This document shows positions 33,228 to 42,536 of a stretch of 64,000 bases of DNA, one piece after another. Each line of letters starts with the position of its first letter. Positions within the stretch are counted from its first letter, which is position 1. The stretch is from assembly GCF_000708265.2 (NCBI RefSeq), contig NZ_JCKI01000001.1:310001-374000 (forward strand), in the 5' to 3' direction. The notes under the pieces are model-generated. The model ran no database searches, was not told the DNA's origin, and was given only the letters and a program-made list of their open reading frames with translations. Source of the stretch: Pedobacter sp. R20-19. Its GTDB lineage: Bacteria; Bacteroidota; Bacteroidia; Sphingobacteriales; Sphingobacteriaceae. Made by a program: the position numbers and the translations under genes.

Positions 33228-35195
33228 ATGATGAAGAAAACGCTTATTGCAAGTTTACTATTAACGGGCTTATATTTCAGTACTTTGGCACAGCGACAGG
33301 CTGATTACGTCGCTAAGTTCGATACCAAAATTCAGTCTATCACCTTAGATAATTTAACAGGAAATATACTTGTTAAAGAAGCGGATAAGGTGTCGTCCTT
33401 TAACCCCCAGACAAATACGATTGATTGGAGCCTGACTGATGAACAGATCGGAAAAATGAGTACAGCAACTAAACTTATAAATGCTAATCAGGCCCTTAAT
33501 GATCCAGATTTATTGAAAATTTTTCAGTCTACCGATCAATTAGTTTTTCTGGAAAATACACCATACATCCAGGCAAACATCAATTCGAAAGATGTGATTA
33601 TCAATTCTCTTAATGGTAAAGTGATATTTAATTCTGGCACAACCAATTATAGGCTTGTATTAAGTCAATATATCCAAAGTGACGAAAAATTTCTATTTTT
33701 AGTTACCGAGGGTAAAGATTTCAAGTGTGTTCTTTTTGACCCTATAACAGGTAAAGATAAATGGAACACTATTGTAGGGACTAAAGACGGGATGCTGAAA
33801 TCATTATTGGCCAATTCAGTTGCAAATAGTATGGGATTAGGGCTTTCTAAACTTACTACGAAAGATGAAGTGGTGACCACAAGTGATGCTATCTATGCGA
33901 CAATAAATAATCACCTGTTTAAGCTTGATAAAGAAAATGGCAAAATAATATGGACAATTAAAGAAGCCGTTAATAGATTTTATCTTTCAAACGATCAAAA
34001 ACACATCATTACTATGCGTAATGCAGGCAGTATAATTTCATCAAAAAAAGCATTAAATGCTTTGGATACGGAATCAGGCGCTCCATTATTTAAAGAAGAT
34101 ATTACAACAAAATACGTATCCTATATTGAAGATTGGGGAGCTAAGTTTTTAGTAGCACATTCAAATGGATTCAACTTTTTTGATTATAATTCAGGTAAAA
34201 AGATTTGGAAGAAAGATGCGAAAGGTGATGATATTAAACAGGTTATTGCTGTTGATAATGACTACCTGTATATAGCAGACAACGAAATGAGTTTGATTGA
34301 TCGCGATGGTAAACAGAAATGGAAAAATTTTATTGAAATAAGTGATGACAAAACAGATCCTGTATATTTCTTAAATAAAATTGATAACAATAAAGTACTT
34401 TATTTAACAGGTACTTACGGAAATATGGTGGATTACACAACAGGAAAAAAGATTTGGAAAGGCAATATTAAATTTGACCCTAAACTACCTTTACTTTATG
34501 CTTTTGATGAGGCAAGCAAATCTTTTTTAGTTTTCAATGATGAAAAACTCTACAAATTTGACCCTGCGGCTTTAGAAAAGCCAGAACCCTTTGCTAAAAT
34601 TAAGGTTAAAAATGACAAAGCTTTAAGTACAATCGGTTTATTTGATTGGGGAGTATCATTAACTGGCGAAAATGAAGTAATAGGAGTGGGAAAAGATGGA
34701 GCTATAAAATTTCAACGTACATACAAAGAACCTGGATCTGCAACCAGAAGACTGCTTAAAACTGGTAGTATAATTGGAATGTCGTATTTCGGTGCGGTAT
34801 CGAGTCTTCAAGGAGGGCTCTCTGAAGCAATATATTTGGTAAGAGATGGTAATGGTAATGTTATACATGATTATTTGCTTACTGAAAAATCCAGACAAGA
34901 GCTAAGAAACAAATCTATCTTAAATAATGATATTGCTAATTCAATTAATTCTAGTGTATCTGGCCGTATTAACTCTAGATTTAAAGCCTTAAAACAAAAC
35001 AATGATTTTGCATTTATTTTTGCCCGTGGAGAGAGCGATGAGATGAACTATCTTGTAAAAGTGAATAAAGCGAATGGTGAAGAGGTAGATAAGATTAGCA
35101 TTGATAATACAAAACCTATCTATGAAATTGATTATATAACGGACAACCTTTATTATGTTTACAAGAACGAACTAAAGGTATTTTCTAAGAAATAA
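33228..35195 (+). CDS. periplasmic PQQ/WD40-like beta-propeller protein
   Basis: A 655-aa protein with a signal peptide (MMKKTLIASLLLTGLYFSTLAQ). The mature part is a run of outer-membrane-assembly-type (BamB/PQQ-like) propeller blades with the W-motif 'G...W': 'KDKWNTIVGTK', 'KIIWTIKEAV', 'KKIWKKDAKG', 'KQKWKNFIEI', 'KKIWKGNIKF'. No PQQ-dehydrogenase residues are obvious, so a binding or scaffold role is likelier than catalysis. Either of the two initial ATGs may be used. It is a single gene, ended by a bidirectional terminator at 35210-35242. No homologue with a known function comes to mind. Confidence 0.85.
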   Translation: MMKKTLIASLLLTGLYFSTLAQRQADYVAKFDTKIQSITLDNLTGNILVKEADKVSSFNPQTNTIDWSLTDEQIGKMSTATKLINANQALNDPDLLKIFQSTDQLVFLENTPYIQANINSKDVIINSLNGKVIFNSGTTNYRLVLSQYIQSDEKFLFLVTEGKDFKCVLFDPITGKDKWNTIVGTKDGMLKSLLANSVANSMGLGLSKLTTKDEVVTTSDAIYATINNHLFKLDKENGKIIWTIKEAVNRFYLSNDQKHIITMRNAGSIISSKKALNALDTESGAPLFKEDITTKYVSYIEDWGAKFLVAHSNGFNFFDYNSGKKIWKKDAKGDDIKQVIAVDNDYLYIADNEMSLIDRDGKQKWKNFIEISDDKTDPVYFLNKIDNNKVLYLTGTYGNMVDYTTGKKIWKGNIKFDPKLPLLYAFDEASKSFLVFNDEKLYKFDPAALEKPEPFAKIKVKNDKALSTIGLFDWGVSLTGENEVIGVGKDGAIKFQRTYKEPGSATRRLLKTGSIIGMSYFGAVSSLQGGLSEAIYLVRDGNGNVIHDYLLTEKSRQELRNKSILNNDIANSINSSVSGRINSRFKALKQNNDFAFIFARGESDEMNYLVKVNKANGEEVDKISIDNTKPIYEIDYITDNLYYVYKNELKVFSKK

Positions 35196-35209
35196 GTTTC
35201 GAAAATCAA

Positions 35210-35242
35210 CACAAAGCCAGCGAGATATCTACTGGCTTTGTG
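35210..35242. terminator. bidirectional terminator between convergent genes
   Basis: CACAAAGCCAG pairs with CTGGCTTTGTG around an 11-base loop; flanks AATCAA and TGATTAATTTTATTT make it usable from both sides. Its right end is 9 bases before the M14 gene's stop. Confidence 0.8.
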
Positions 35243-35251
35243 TGATTAATT

Positions 35252-37945
35252 TTATTTATACAACTGATTAAAAATTAATTTAAAAGTTCCATGTGTTTGT
35301 GCCCTGAACGCGATTTCCGGACCAAAAGCCAGTAACTTTCCTTTCCCTACATTTGCCTCAAAAGCAGTTACACCGTCCTGCAAATATGCCTGCCCCCAAG
35401 CCCAACCGCTGCGCAAAGGTTTAGCAGATTTGAACCACATCAATGGTTTGATTTTTCCGGCAGTAATGGCATCTCCTGTTAATTTAAAAACCGGACTATT
35501 ATCAAAATACACATCCGCATCATTTTCCATTCCCCAGTTAGCAGGTTGTTTGGGATCTAATTCAACTTGTAGAACACTTCCTGGAACGTAATATTTCTCG
35601 GCCGGAAGTCTTTTTTCTTCACCATTTACAATCTCCGTCATGGCATTACGAATTGGTAAGTATAAATGATAAGCCAAATTGGTACTGCTTCCAATGGTTA
35701 CAATATTGCCCCCTTCTTCTAAAAATTTCTTTAATTGAGGTATAGATTTATCTGCGGTAATCCTACCTAAACGATTTCTATATGTCAAAGGAATATCTTC
35801 TGCTTTAGGTCCGAAGGATCTTGAGCCGAAGCCACCACCCTGTAGTGCCGGAATTGCGCCACCAACGAAAATAATTACATCAAATTTAGATTTTAAACTT
35901 CCTGCATCAATGTCTTGCGGATAAATAACGGTAGCATTGTAATGATACTGTTCCATAATAAAACGCATCCAACCAGAAGCCATCGATCCACCATAATTAT
36001 CCCATAAGGCAATTCTTGAAGCAGAAATTTTCGTTTTATCTTTTGGAATGGTCGCAGATTTTAGTTTCACATTCGCCTTTTCCAAAACAGATTTTCCAGC
36101 AGAAGAAACATAAAAATCTCCGTTTTCCTTTGAGCGGTAAACCTCTATTTTATTTTTCAATAGATCATTAACAGCGGTATAAGAATCATTTTGTGCAGCA
36201 CTTAATATATAACTTTTCCCAGTAAGCTTATTTTCAGGAACCAGTAGCTTACCATATGGATTTTTTTCAAAAGGACCGTTAAAGTCGTTCTGAATGCGAT
36301 CGAATTTTACGTTCATTAAATAAGCCAATGTCCATCCGGCAGCATCATAGGGTGGTATAGGGGCACCACCTTCATATTTGAAATCATTCGGGTGATCTTG
36401 TGGCTCAAACATATCTAAAACATGTGGCCTAAAAGCCTGGTCAGTTTTAACAACATAACTCCCAGCAGGGTATTTTTTCCCGGCAACAGTAAATGAAGCC
36501 GTTGCCTTTTGTACGATAATCCCAGTTCTAATCAGCGCATTTAGAAATTTGATCGCCGTATTAAAATCAGCCTGATCAGCAGATAGGATATAACCTCTTG
36601 CATCTCTGTTTGCCGGTGCCTTCATCACGGTATCAAAATATTTTACATTCATCATTTGTCTGGAGCCGAAATCATAATCACCGCCATCTGCAGCATTCGA
36701 TCCACCTTTTTTTGCTGCCGTATTAATGGCTTCAATTTTCTTTGGAGAAAAAGACCAGGTATCCTTCTTACCTTTTTCAATTGAATTTCTGCCCATTTGA
36801 TAAATATTAAAAAGCAATTCGTCTGCATGTCGCTGCGCATAATTTAATACAGCGTAGTTCAGAGAAACAGAATAGTCAATTGAGTTTTTAAAATACCATT
36901 TCCGGGGCGTAACAGGGTTAGGTGAATCACTGTTTGGCAATAACCGGGAAGGCACTAATGGGATTTCTGATGGTGTTGGGCTACCAACAATCTCAGTTAG
37001 TAAACCAACCATGTTATGAAAATAAGTGGTTGTTCTTAATCCTCCGTTGTACCAGGTTGAAAATACTGAACCTCCACGTTGTGTATAACCAGGCTTTCCT
37101 TCTACATTTAATCTGGTATGCATGGCTGCCCCCACCGCATCTAAACTGGTTAAGAGCGTGGCATCGAAAACATAATTGAAAGGGTCGCGATAGGGTGGCC
37201 CAGCTACAACAGTTCCGGCAGGGCCAGCCTGATGATGGTTATACATAATCTGCGGAATCCATTCTACAAAAAGCTGTCTTCCAATATTTTGGCTTTCCTT
37301 TAAATTCAGCATAAAGAAATCCCGGTTATTATCGTGCCCTGCATATTTTTCATAAAGAACTGGCAGGCCAGATAATGCTCTCTTTGTCGAATCCTTTTCA
37401 CGCATATACCAGTTACTCACTAATTCCTGTCCGTCAGGATTGGCATGAGTAAATAAAATAATTACATTTTCCAGAATTTTGATAGTTTCAGGATCTGTTT
37501 TTGAAGCAAATTCATAAGCAGTTTGAATCAGCTGATGCGCACCAACTGTTTCAGTTGCGTGTAAACCACCATCAATCCAAACCACTGCTTTTCCTTCCTG
37601 AGAAAGGGTTTTTGCTTGTTGAGGAGTAACTTCTGCATGGGCAAGCTGTTGCGAAATTTCTTTATAACGCTCTAGCTTTTGAAGGTTTTCTGGCGAAGAT
37701 ACAATCAGCATATACTGGCTTCTTCCTTCCTCTGTTTTACCGATATCAACCAGTTTCACACGTTTGGATGTTTCGGCTAATTTTTTAAAATAAGCTTCGG
37801 TTTGTGTATAGGTAGCAAGCTGATAATTATCGCCAATATCAAAACCAAAATGTGATTTAGGGGATGGTATTTCTTGTGCATTAACCACAGCAGAAGTGAT
37901 CATTAAAAAAGCAAAAGAAAACTTCTTTAAGTAGTTTTTTATCAT
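35252..37945 (-). CDS. secreted M14 family zinc carboxypeptidase-like protein
   Basis: An 897-aa exported peptidase. Residues 1-23 are a signal peptide (KKFSFAFLMITSAVVNAQ). The M14 domain holds the zinc pair HATE in 'WIDGGLHATETVGAHQLI' (near 130), 'HANPDGQELVSNWYM' and 'GHDNNRDFFML', and the third ligand in 'MYNHHQAGPAG'. After about residue 400 a long C-terminal region carries no motif I know; its end ('DVIIFVGGAIPALQGG', 'GGNIVTIGSSTNLA') resembles a glutamine amidotransferase-like fold. The frame is open to 38029, but the ATG at 37945 gives the signal peptide at the very start. Substrate unknown. Confidence 0.92.
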   Translation of the reverse strand: MIKNYLKKFSFAFLMITSAVVNAQEIPSPKSHFGFDIGDNYQLATYTQTEAYFKKLAETSKRVKLVDIGKTEEGRSQYMLIVSSPENLQKLERYKEISQQLAHAEVTPQQAKTLSQEGKAVVWIDGGLHATETVGAHQLIQTAYEFASKTDPETIKILENVIILFTHANPDGQELVSNWYMREKDSTKRALSGLPVLYEKYAGHDNNRDFFMLNLKESQNIGRQLFVEWIPQIMYNHHQAGPAGTVVAGPPYRDPFNYVFDATLLTSLDAVGAAMHTRLNVEGKPGYTQRGGSVFSTWYNGGLRTTTYFHNMVGLLTEIVGSPTPSEIPLVPSRLLPNSDSPNPVTPRKWYFKNSIDYSVSLNYAVLNYAQRHADELLFNIYQMGRNSIEKGKKDTWSFSPKKIEAINTAAKKGGSNAADGGDYDFGSRQMMNVKYFDTVMKAPANRDARGYILSADQADFNTAIKFLNALIRTGIIVQKATASFTVAGKKYPAGSYVVKTDQAFRPHVLDMFEPQDHPNDFKYEGGAPIPPYDAAGWTLAYLMNVKFDRIQNDFNGPFEKNPYGKLLVPENKLTGKSYILSAAQNDSYTAVNDLLKNKIEVYRSKENGDFYVSSAGKSVLEKANVKLKSATIPKDKTKISASRIALWDNYGGSMASGWMRFIMEQYHYNATVIYPQDIDAGSLKSKFDVIIFVGGAIPALQGGGFGSRSFGPKAEDIPLTYRNRLGRITADKSIPQLKKFLEEGGNIVTIGSSTNLAYHLYLPIRNAMTEIVNGEEKRLPAEKYYVPGSVLQVELDPKQPANWGMENDADVYFDNSPVFKLTGDAITAGKIKPLMWFKSAKPLRSGWAWGQAYLQDGVTAFEANVGKGKLLAFGPEIAFRAQTHGTFKLIFNQLYK

Positions 37946-38165
37946 AGTCGGGATTGTTTTTGGATAATCAAATATAATAGAGAAAAGAGTGAGAAAACTG
38001 CTTGATGTAAATTTGTTACACGACAGCAATCGCCAAATATTTGCCTAGTTTATTAATATTTTTTTAATGAAAACAGAACAAAATTTGCCAACAGCTACAA
38101 TTACTGCTTGGTAATCGATACATTTGCTTTTGATGTAAGTTCTTAACTTTATTTTTCATCAACCA

Positions 38166-38347
38166 ATATAGGTTTTACTTAGCTGTAAATTAAAAGGGAA
38201 TCGTGTGCAAATCACGAGCTGTCGCGCAACTGTAAATTCTGTCTTTTTAAATTAAAGACAACGGTTTTATCAATAAGGCCACTGTTCTGTTTTTTCAGGA
38301 TGGGAAGGCGATAAAATCGGGAATAAGTCAGGAGACCTGCCATATAT
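38166..38347 (+). promoter_or_regulatory. cobalamin riboswitch (B12 box) controlling metE
   Basis: The 612 bases between the M14 gene and metE contain the conserved cobalamin aptamer: AAAAGGGAATCGTGTGCAAA, GAGCTGTCGCGCAACTGTAA (B12-box side), GGCCACTG (38277-38284), GGGAAGGCG (38302-38310) and AAGTCAGGAGACCTGCC (38325-38341). Adenosylcobalamin binding normally turns the downstream gene off. Here that gene is the B12-independent methionine synthase, the classical target. Two copies of CAGGTC downstream (38380-38390) can pair with GACCTG of the aptamer (38334-38339) and may form the switch. The rest of the leader to 38557 has an AT-only hairpin (38404-38425) and no gene. Confidence 0.93.
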
Positions 38348-38557
38348 CGAATTGACGGTGCTTTCGCGTAAAAAAGCAACAGGTCAGGTCTGATAGGTTC
38401 ACAATAAAATTAACCATTTTATTAAATTCGCTTTAAGCTTATGGCTGATGAGTGGCTTTTGTATGCCCCTGCCTTTCCTTTTCATTTTTTACAGAAATCA
38501 TTATAGAATATTGCTTAAGGGCTTTTAAACGATTTATTTACTTAATCTTTAAAAGAA

Positions 38558-40891
38558 ATGCTAACGCAAAATCTTGGCTATCCGCGAATAGGTAGTCACC
38601 GGGAATTAAAGAAAATCTGCGAAAATTACTGGGCAGATAAAACAGGCTACAAAAATGTACTTCAGGTGGGAAAAAACATTCGCCACGAAAACTGGAAACT
38701 TCAGCAGGAAACCGGAATCGACCTTATTCCATCAAATGATTTCTCTTTCTATGACCATGTTCTGGATCATTCCTTAACTTTTGGTGCAATCCCTAAAAGG
38801 TATAATGAAGTGATTCTGAAAAAAGGAAATTCAGAACTTGATTTATACTTTGCTATGGCAAGAGGTTATCAGAAAGATGGACTGGACGTTGTTGCTATGG
38901 AAATGACCAAATGGTTCGATACCAATTACCATTATATTGTTCCTGAATTTCAAAAAGACCAGCCTTTCAAACTTTTCTCTACTAAAATAATAGATGAGTT
39001 TTATGAAGCTAAACAATTGGGCATTACTACAAAGCCAGTTTTAATTGGTCCAATAACTTACCTTTTACTTGGGAAAGAAAAGGAGAGTGGTTTCGAAAAA
39101 ATCGATCTAATCAAAAATCTGCTTCCTGTTTATCTGGAAATTTTAACTCGTTTAGATGCTTTAGGCGTTGAATATGTACAATTTGATGAACCATTTCTGA
39201 CTTTAGATTTATCAGAAAAAGAACAAAAAGCTTATGAATATGCCTATAAGGAAATTCGTAAAGCCTTTCCAAGAATCAAATTGGTTCTTGCAACCTACTT
39301 TGAAGGTCTTGGTAATAACCTGACATTAACCACATCACTTCCGGTAAATGTTTTACACATTGATTTGGTAAGGGCTGAAAATCAGTTAGCTGATGTATTG
39401 GCTCAGCTTAAAGAAAATACCATACTTTCTTTAGGTATTGTAGACGGCAGAAACATCTGGAAAATTGATTTCGAACATGCTATTGCTACGATTAATCAAG
39501 CTGTAGAAAAGTTAAGTATAGACTGGATTTGGATTGCACCATCTTGCTCTTTAATCCATTCGCCTGTTAACTTAGAAAACGAAACCAATGAAGAAAATCT
39601 GACTGCTGAGGTAAAACAATGGCTTGCCTTTGCAAAACAGAAAATAGCTGAGATTGTTACCCTCAAAAGACTAATTACTAATGAAGGCCCTGCATCTACC
39701 CTCCAAAAACTAGAGGAAAACAAGAAGGCTTTAAGCAACAGGAAAACATCAAAGTCAATTCACAATATCGTAGTAAAAGAACGCGTTGCCAATTTAAAGG
39801 CCGAAGATTCTGAACGTAAAAGTCCCTTCTCTCTGAGAAAAATTAAACAGCAACAACTTAATCTACCAAAGTATTCCACTACAACAATTGGTTCATTTCC
39901 ACAAACAGCAGAAGTAAGAAGCTGGAGGGCTAAGTTCAAAAATGGAATTTTTACGGAAGATGAATACAATACACTTATTGCCGAAGAGACAGCCAAAGCT
40001 GTAAAATGGCAGGAGGAAATAGACCTTGATGTTCTGGTGCACGGTGAATTTGAACGCAATGATATGGTTGAATATTTTGGCGAGCAGCTGGAAGGTTTTG
40101 CCTTCTCTAAGAATGGTTGGGTACAAAGCTATGGCTCCCGTTGCGTAAAACCACCTATCATTTATGGTGATATTTCACGCCCGCAGCCTATGACAGTAAA
40201 ATGGACATCTTATGCGCAATCTTTAACATCTAAATACATGAAAGGGATGTTAACCGGACCAGTAACTATTTTACAATGGTCGTTTGTGCGTAATGATCAG
40301 CCACGATCAGAAACTTGTACACAAATTGCATTGGCCATCAGGGATGAGGTTGTCGACCTGGAAAATGCAGGAATTAAAATTATTCAGATTGATGAGCCTG
40401 CTATTAGAGAAGGTTTACCTTTAAGGAAGAAAGACTGGCAGACTTATTTGAACTGGGCTGTAAATGCTTTCAAAATTTCTGCAAGTGGGGTTGAAGATGA
40501 AACACAAATTCATACGCACATGTGCTACTCTGAATTTAATGACATTATTCAAAACATTGCGGATATGGATGCTGACGTAATTACTATTGAAACATCGAGA
40601 TCTCAAATGGAGCTTTTGGATGCTTTTGCAGACTTCAAATATCCAAATGAGATTGGTCCTGGGGTATATGATATTCACTCACCACGTGTGCCTAAAAGGG
40701 AAGAAATGGTTTATTTACTTAAAAAAGCGAAGGCTGTTATTCCTGAAGATCAAATTTGGGTAAATCCAGATTGTGGATTAAAAACCCGTGGATGGGATGA
40801 AACCAAAAAAGCCCTGATCGAAATGGTGGAAGCGGCAAAAGAAATGCGTAAAAATGAAGCTGTTTTAACCCAGGAGGCGCAAATTAATTAA
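38558..40891 (+). CDS. metE: cobalamin-independent methionine synthase
   Basis: Transfers the methyl group of 5-methyltetrahydropteroyl-triglutamate to homocysteine. The N-terminal barrel starts 'LGYPRIGSHRELKKICENYW'. The C-terminal catalytic barrel starts near residue 445 ('TIGSFPQTAEVRSWRAKFKNG') and carries the zinc ligands His and Cys in 'IHTHMCYSEFNDII', a Glu in 'ITIETSRSQMELLDAF' and the last Cys in 'WVNPDCGLKTRGW'. At 777 aa it is full length. The upstream cobalamin riboswitch explains its control: it is expected to be off when B12 is available, which implies a B12-dependent MetH elsewhere in the genome. Confidence 0.98.
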   Translation: MLTQNLGYPRIGSHRELKKICENYWADKTGYKNVLQVGKNIRHENWKLQQETGIDLIPSNDFSFYDHVLDHSLTFGAIPKRYNEVILKKGNSELDLYFAMARGYQKDGLDVVAMEMTKWFDTNYHYIVPEFQKDQPFKLFSTKIIDEFYEAKQLGITTKPVLIGPITYLLLGKEKESGFEKIDLIKNLLPVYLEILTRLDALGVEYVQFDEPFLTLDLSEKEQKAYEYAYKEIRKAFPRIKLVLATYFEGLGNNLTLTTSLPVNVLHIDLVRAENQLADVLAQLKENTILSLGIVDGRNIWKIDFEHAIATINQAVEKLSIDWIWIAPSCSLIHSPVNLENETNEENLTAEVKQWLAFAKQKIAEIVTLKRLITNEGPASTLQKLEENKKALSNRKTSKSIHNIVVKERVANLKAEDSERKSPFSLRKIKQQQLNLPKYSTTTIGSFPQTAEVRSWRAKFKNGIFTEDEYNTLIAEETAKAVKWQEEIDLDVLVHGEFERNDMVEYFGEQLEGFAFSKNGWVQSYGSRCVKPPIIYGDISRPQPMTVKWTSYAQSLTSKYMKGMLTGPVTILQWSFVRNDQPRSETCTQIALAIRDEVVDLENAGIKIIQIDEPAIREGLPLRKKDWQTYLNWAVNAFKISASGVEDETQIHTHMCYSEFNDIIQNIADMDADVITIETSRSQMELLDAFADFKYPNEIGPGVYDIHSPRVPKREEMVYLLKKAKAVIPEDQIWVNPDCGLKTRGWDETKKALIEMVEAAKEMRKNEAVLTQEAQIN

Positions 40892-40898
40892 TATTTTT

Positions 40899-40965
40899 GC
40901 CACGGATCCACAGTTAGCATTCATCTTATAGAAATAAGTTTCGTGTTATGCTATGTTTCCGTGGC
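40899..40965. repeat. inverted repeat flanking the metE-thioesterase spacer
   Basis: GCCACGGA (40899-40906) and TCCGTGGC (40958-40965) face each other over 51 bases. The text 'CCACGGATcCACAG' is a familiar remnant of repeats in this phylum; no other copy is in the window. No T-run, so probably not a terminator. Confidence 0.4.
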
Positions 40966-40986
40966 TACATTTATATAAATTTTGGT

Positions 40987-41373
40987 ATGACCCTCGAAGA
41001 AAGAATTAAAAACTCAACAACAAGCATTTTTAAAGCCGTATTTCCAAATACTACAAACCATTATGATACCCTTTTTGGAGGTACTGCCATGCATTTGATG
41101 GATGAAGTAGCCTTTATTACGGCTACACGCTTTAGCAGGCAAATTATGGTTACCGTAAGTAGTGACAGAATCGACTTTAAGAAACCTATTCCGGCAGGAA
41201 CCATTATTGAGTTGGTAGGGAAAGTAAATCATGTTGGTAATACCAGTTTAAAGGTGAATGTAGAAATCTACATTGAGCAAATGTATGCCAGTGGAAGAGA
41301 GCTTGCCGTACACGGCGATTTTACTTTTGTGGCTATTGATGAGAATAAAAAACCAGTTCAGGTTATTAAATAA
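40987..41373 (+). CDS. acyl-CoA thioesterase (hotdog fold, YciA-like)
   Basis: Hydrolyses acyl-CoA esters to free acid and CoA in the cytoplasm. The 128-aa protein is a single hotdog domain: 'FPNTTNHYDTLFGGTAMHLMDEVAFITATRFSRQIMVTVSSDRIDFKKPI', then 'IELVGKVNHVGNTSLKVNVEIYIEQMYASGREL'. The 'NHYDTLFGG...MDEVA' block is diagnostic for this group. An earlier in-frame ATG at 40948 would add 13 residues, but those translate the inverted-repeat sequence, so I use 40987. Chain-length preference cannot be read. Confidence 0.88.
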   Translation: MTLEERIKNSTTSIFKAVFPNTTNHYDTLFGGTAMHLMDEVAFITATRFSRQIMVTVSSDRIDFKKPIPAGTIIELVGKVNHVGNTSLKVNVEIYIEQMYASGRELAVHGDFTFVAIDENKKPVQVIK

Positions 41374-41471
41374 AGCTTAGTTTACCACCTAAGAAAGGTA
41401 AGTTTCATATAAGTGCTAAAGTAAAATCTATGCTATAAAAACTACAACCTTATATTTTCTCCTTAAATGAT

Positions 41472-42281
41472 TTAATACAAAATCAGATACAAATAAGCAT
41501 AAACCACTGGTGCAGCTAATAACAATCCATCAAAACGATCTAACAAACCACCATGACCTGGCAACAATCCACCACTATCTTTGGTGTCCAGACTACGTTT
41601 TAACATGGATTCTACCAAATCTCCAAGCGTACCAAAGCTGGCTATTAATATGGCCATTCCAGCCCAAACCCATGATGGATTTTCAAGAAATAAAAACGAC
41701 AATCCGTATGCTACTAAAACGCTGGTAAACATCCCACCAAAAAAACCTTCCCAGCTTTTCTTTGGAGAATGACGCTCAAATAATTTGCGCTTACCATATT
41801 TTACACCGAAAAGATAGGCACCTGTATCATTGGCCCAAAGCATCAGTAAAAAAGCCAGCGGAAAATGAAAATTGTATTCACTCCAGTTTTTTAAAAACCC
41901 TAAAGCGTGGAAAAAACAAAAAGGAATGGTTACATATACAAACCCTACAAAAGTGTAAGAGATGTTGGCAAAAGGAATTTTATTCTTTTTATAAAGTTCT
42001 GAGATAAAAACAGAAAAAATTAGCGGAATACAGAGTAAAAGGTATTTAACATCATATTTAAGATAGTGCAAACCTGCTGCCATCAAAAATATTAATGCCC
42101 CGGCAATAAGGCCAATATTACGGTGTGGACGGATACCTGAATTTTTGATGAGCTTATAAAATTCAAAAAGCGATAAAATACTTAATACTAAATAAAAAAC
42201 AGTAAAAGTATAACTCCCTAAAAAGATAGAGCCTAACATTACTATGGTAAAAAAGAAAGCTGTTATTGCCCTTGTTTTCAT
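41472..42281 (-). CDS. cdsA: phosphatidate cytidylyltransferase (CDP-diglyceride synthase)
   Basis: Makes CDP-diacylglycerol from phosphatidic acid and CTP, the branch point of phospholipid synthesis. The 269-aa protein has about seven membrane segments. The signature is complete: 'WANDTGAYLFGVKYGKRKLFERHSPKKSWEG' and 'LGDLVESMLKRSLDTKDSGGLLPGHGGLLDRFDG', containing the S..KR....KD.G..lPGHGG..DR.D pattern. It is the last gene of a three-gene run after the CPBP and DUF2007 genes, 48 bases from the latter. Functionally linked to psd at 6939. Confidence 0.96.
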   Translation of the reverse strand: MKTRAITAFFFTIVMLGSIFLGSYTFTVFYLVLSILSLFEFYKLIKNSGIRPHRNIGLIAGALIFLMAAGLHYLKYDVKYLLLCIPLIFSVFISELYKKNKIPFANISYTFVGFVYVTIPFCFFHALGFLKNWSEYNFHFPLAFLLMLWANDTGAYLFGVKYGKRKLFERHSPKKSWEGFFGGMFTSVLVAYGLSFLFLENPSWVWAGMAILIASFGTLGDLVESMLKRSLDTKDSGGLLPGHGGLLDRFDGLLLAAPVVYAYLYLILY

Positions 42282-42329
42282 GCGGAAAAATTAATTTGGA
42301 TAATGAAAAATGTGGATGTGATTAAGCTA

Positions 42330-42536
42330 TTATTCAATTTCATTCTGAACAAGGTATTCAATCGCCTTATTAAAATCACCTTTGCTTACCAATACATGGA
42401 TTTCACCTAAATGATAGGCAGATAATTGCTTATTTATGGTAACTGCCGGAATACCAGCCTCAGTTAATCCTTGCTTCAATACCTCTGCTGCAAATGCATC
42501 GGAAGTTGTATAAACCTTAATCCAGTTTTCGCTCAC
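42330..42536 (-). CDS. DUF2007 small protein (putative signal transducing)
   Basis: A 68-aa protein: 'ENWIKVYTTSDAFAAEVLKQGLTEAGIPAVTINKQLSAYHLGEIHVLVSKGDFNKAIEYL' fits the DUF2007 domain, a ferredoxin-like fold. Its function is unknown; the 'signal transducing' label comes from databases only. Its start lies inside the end of the CPBP gene (20-base overlap in another frame), so it must be translated from the same message. Confidence 0.85.
   Translation of the reverse strand: MSENWIKVYTTSDAFAAEVLKQGLTEAGIPAVTINKQLSAYHLGEIHVLVSKGDFNKAIEYLVQNEIE

Noticed and set aside
33228-35195. A PQQ-dependent dehydrogenase
   Set aside because: Propeller blades are present but the catalytic and PQQ/Ca-binding residues and haem motifs of dehydrogenases are not seen.
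41510-42007. Plus-strand open frames opposite cdsA
   Set aside because: They are antisense shadows with no family text or start context; the minus-strand CdsA signature is complete.
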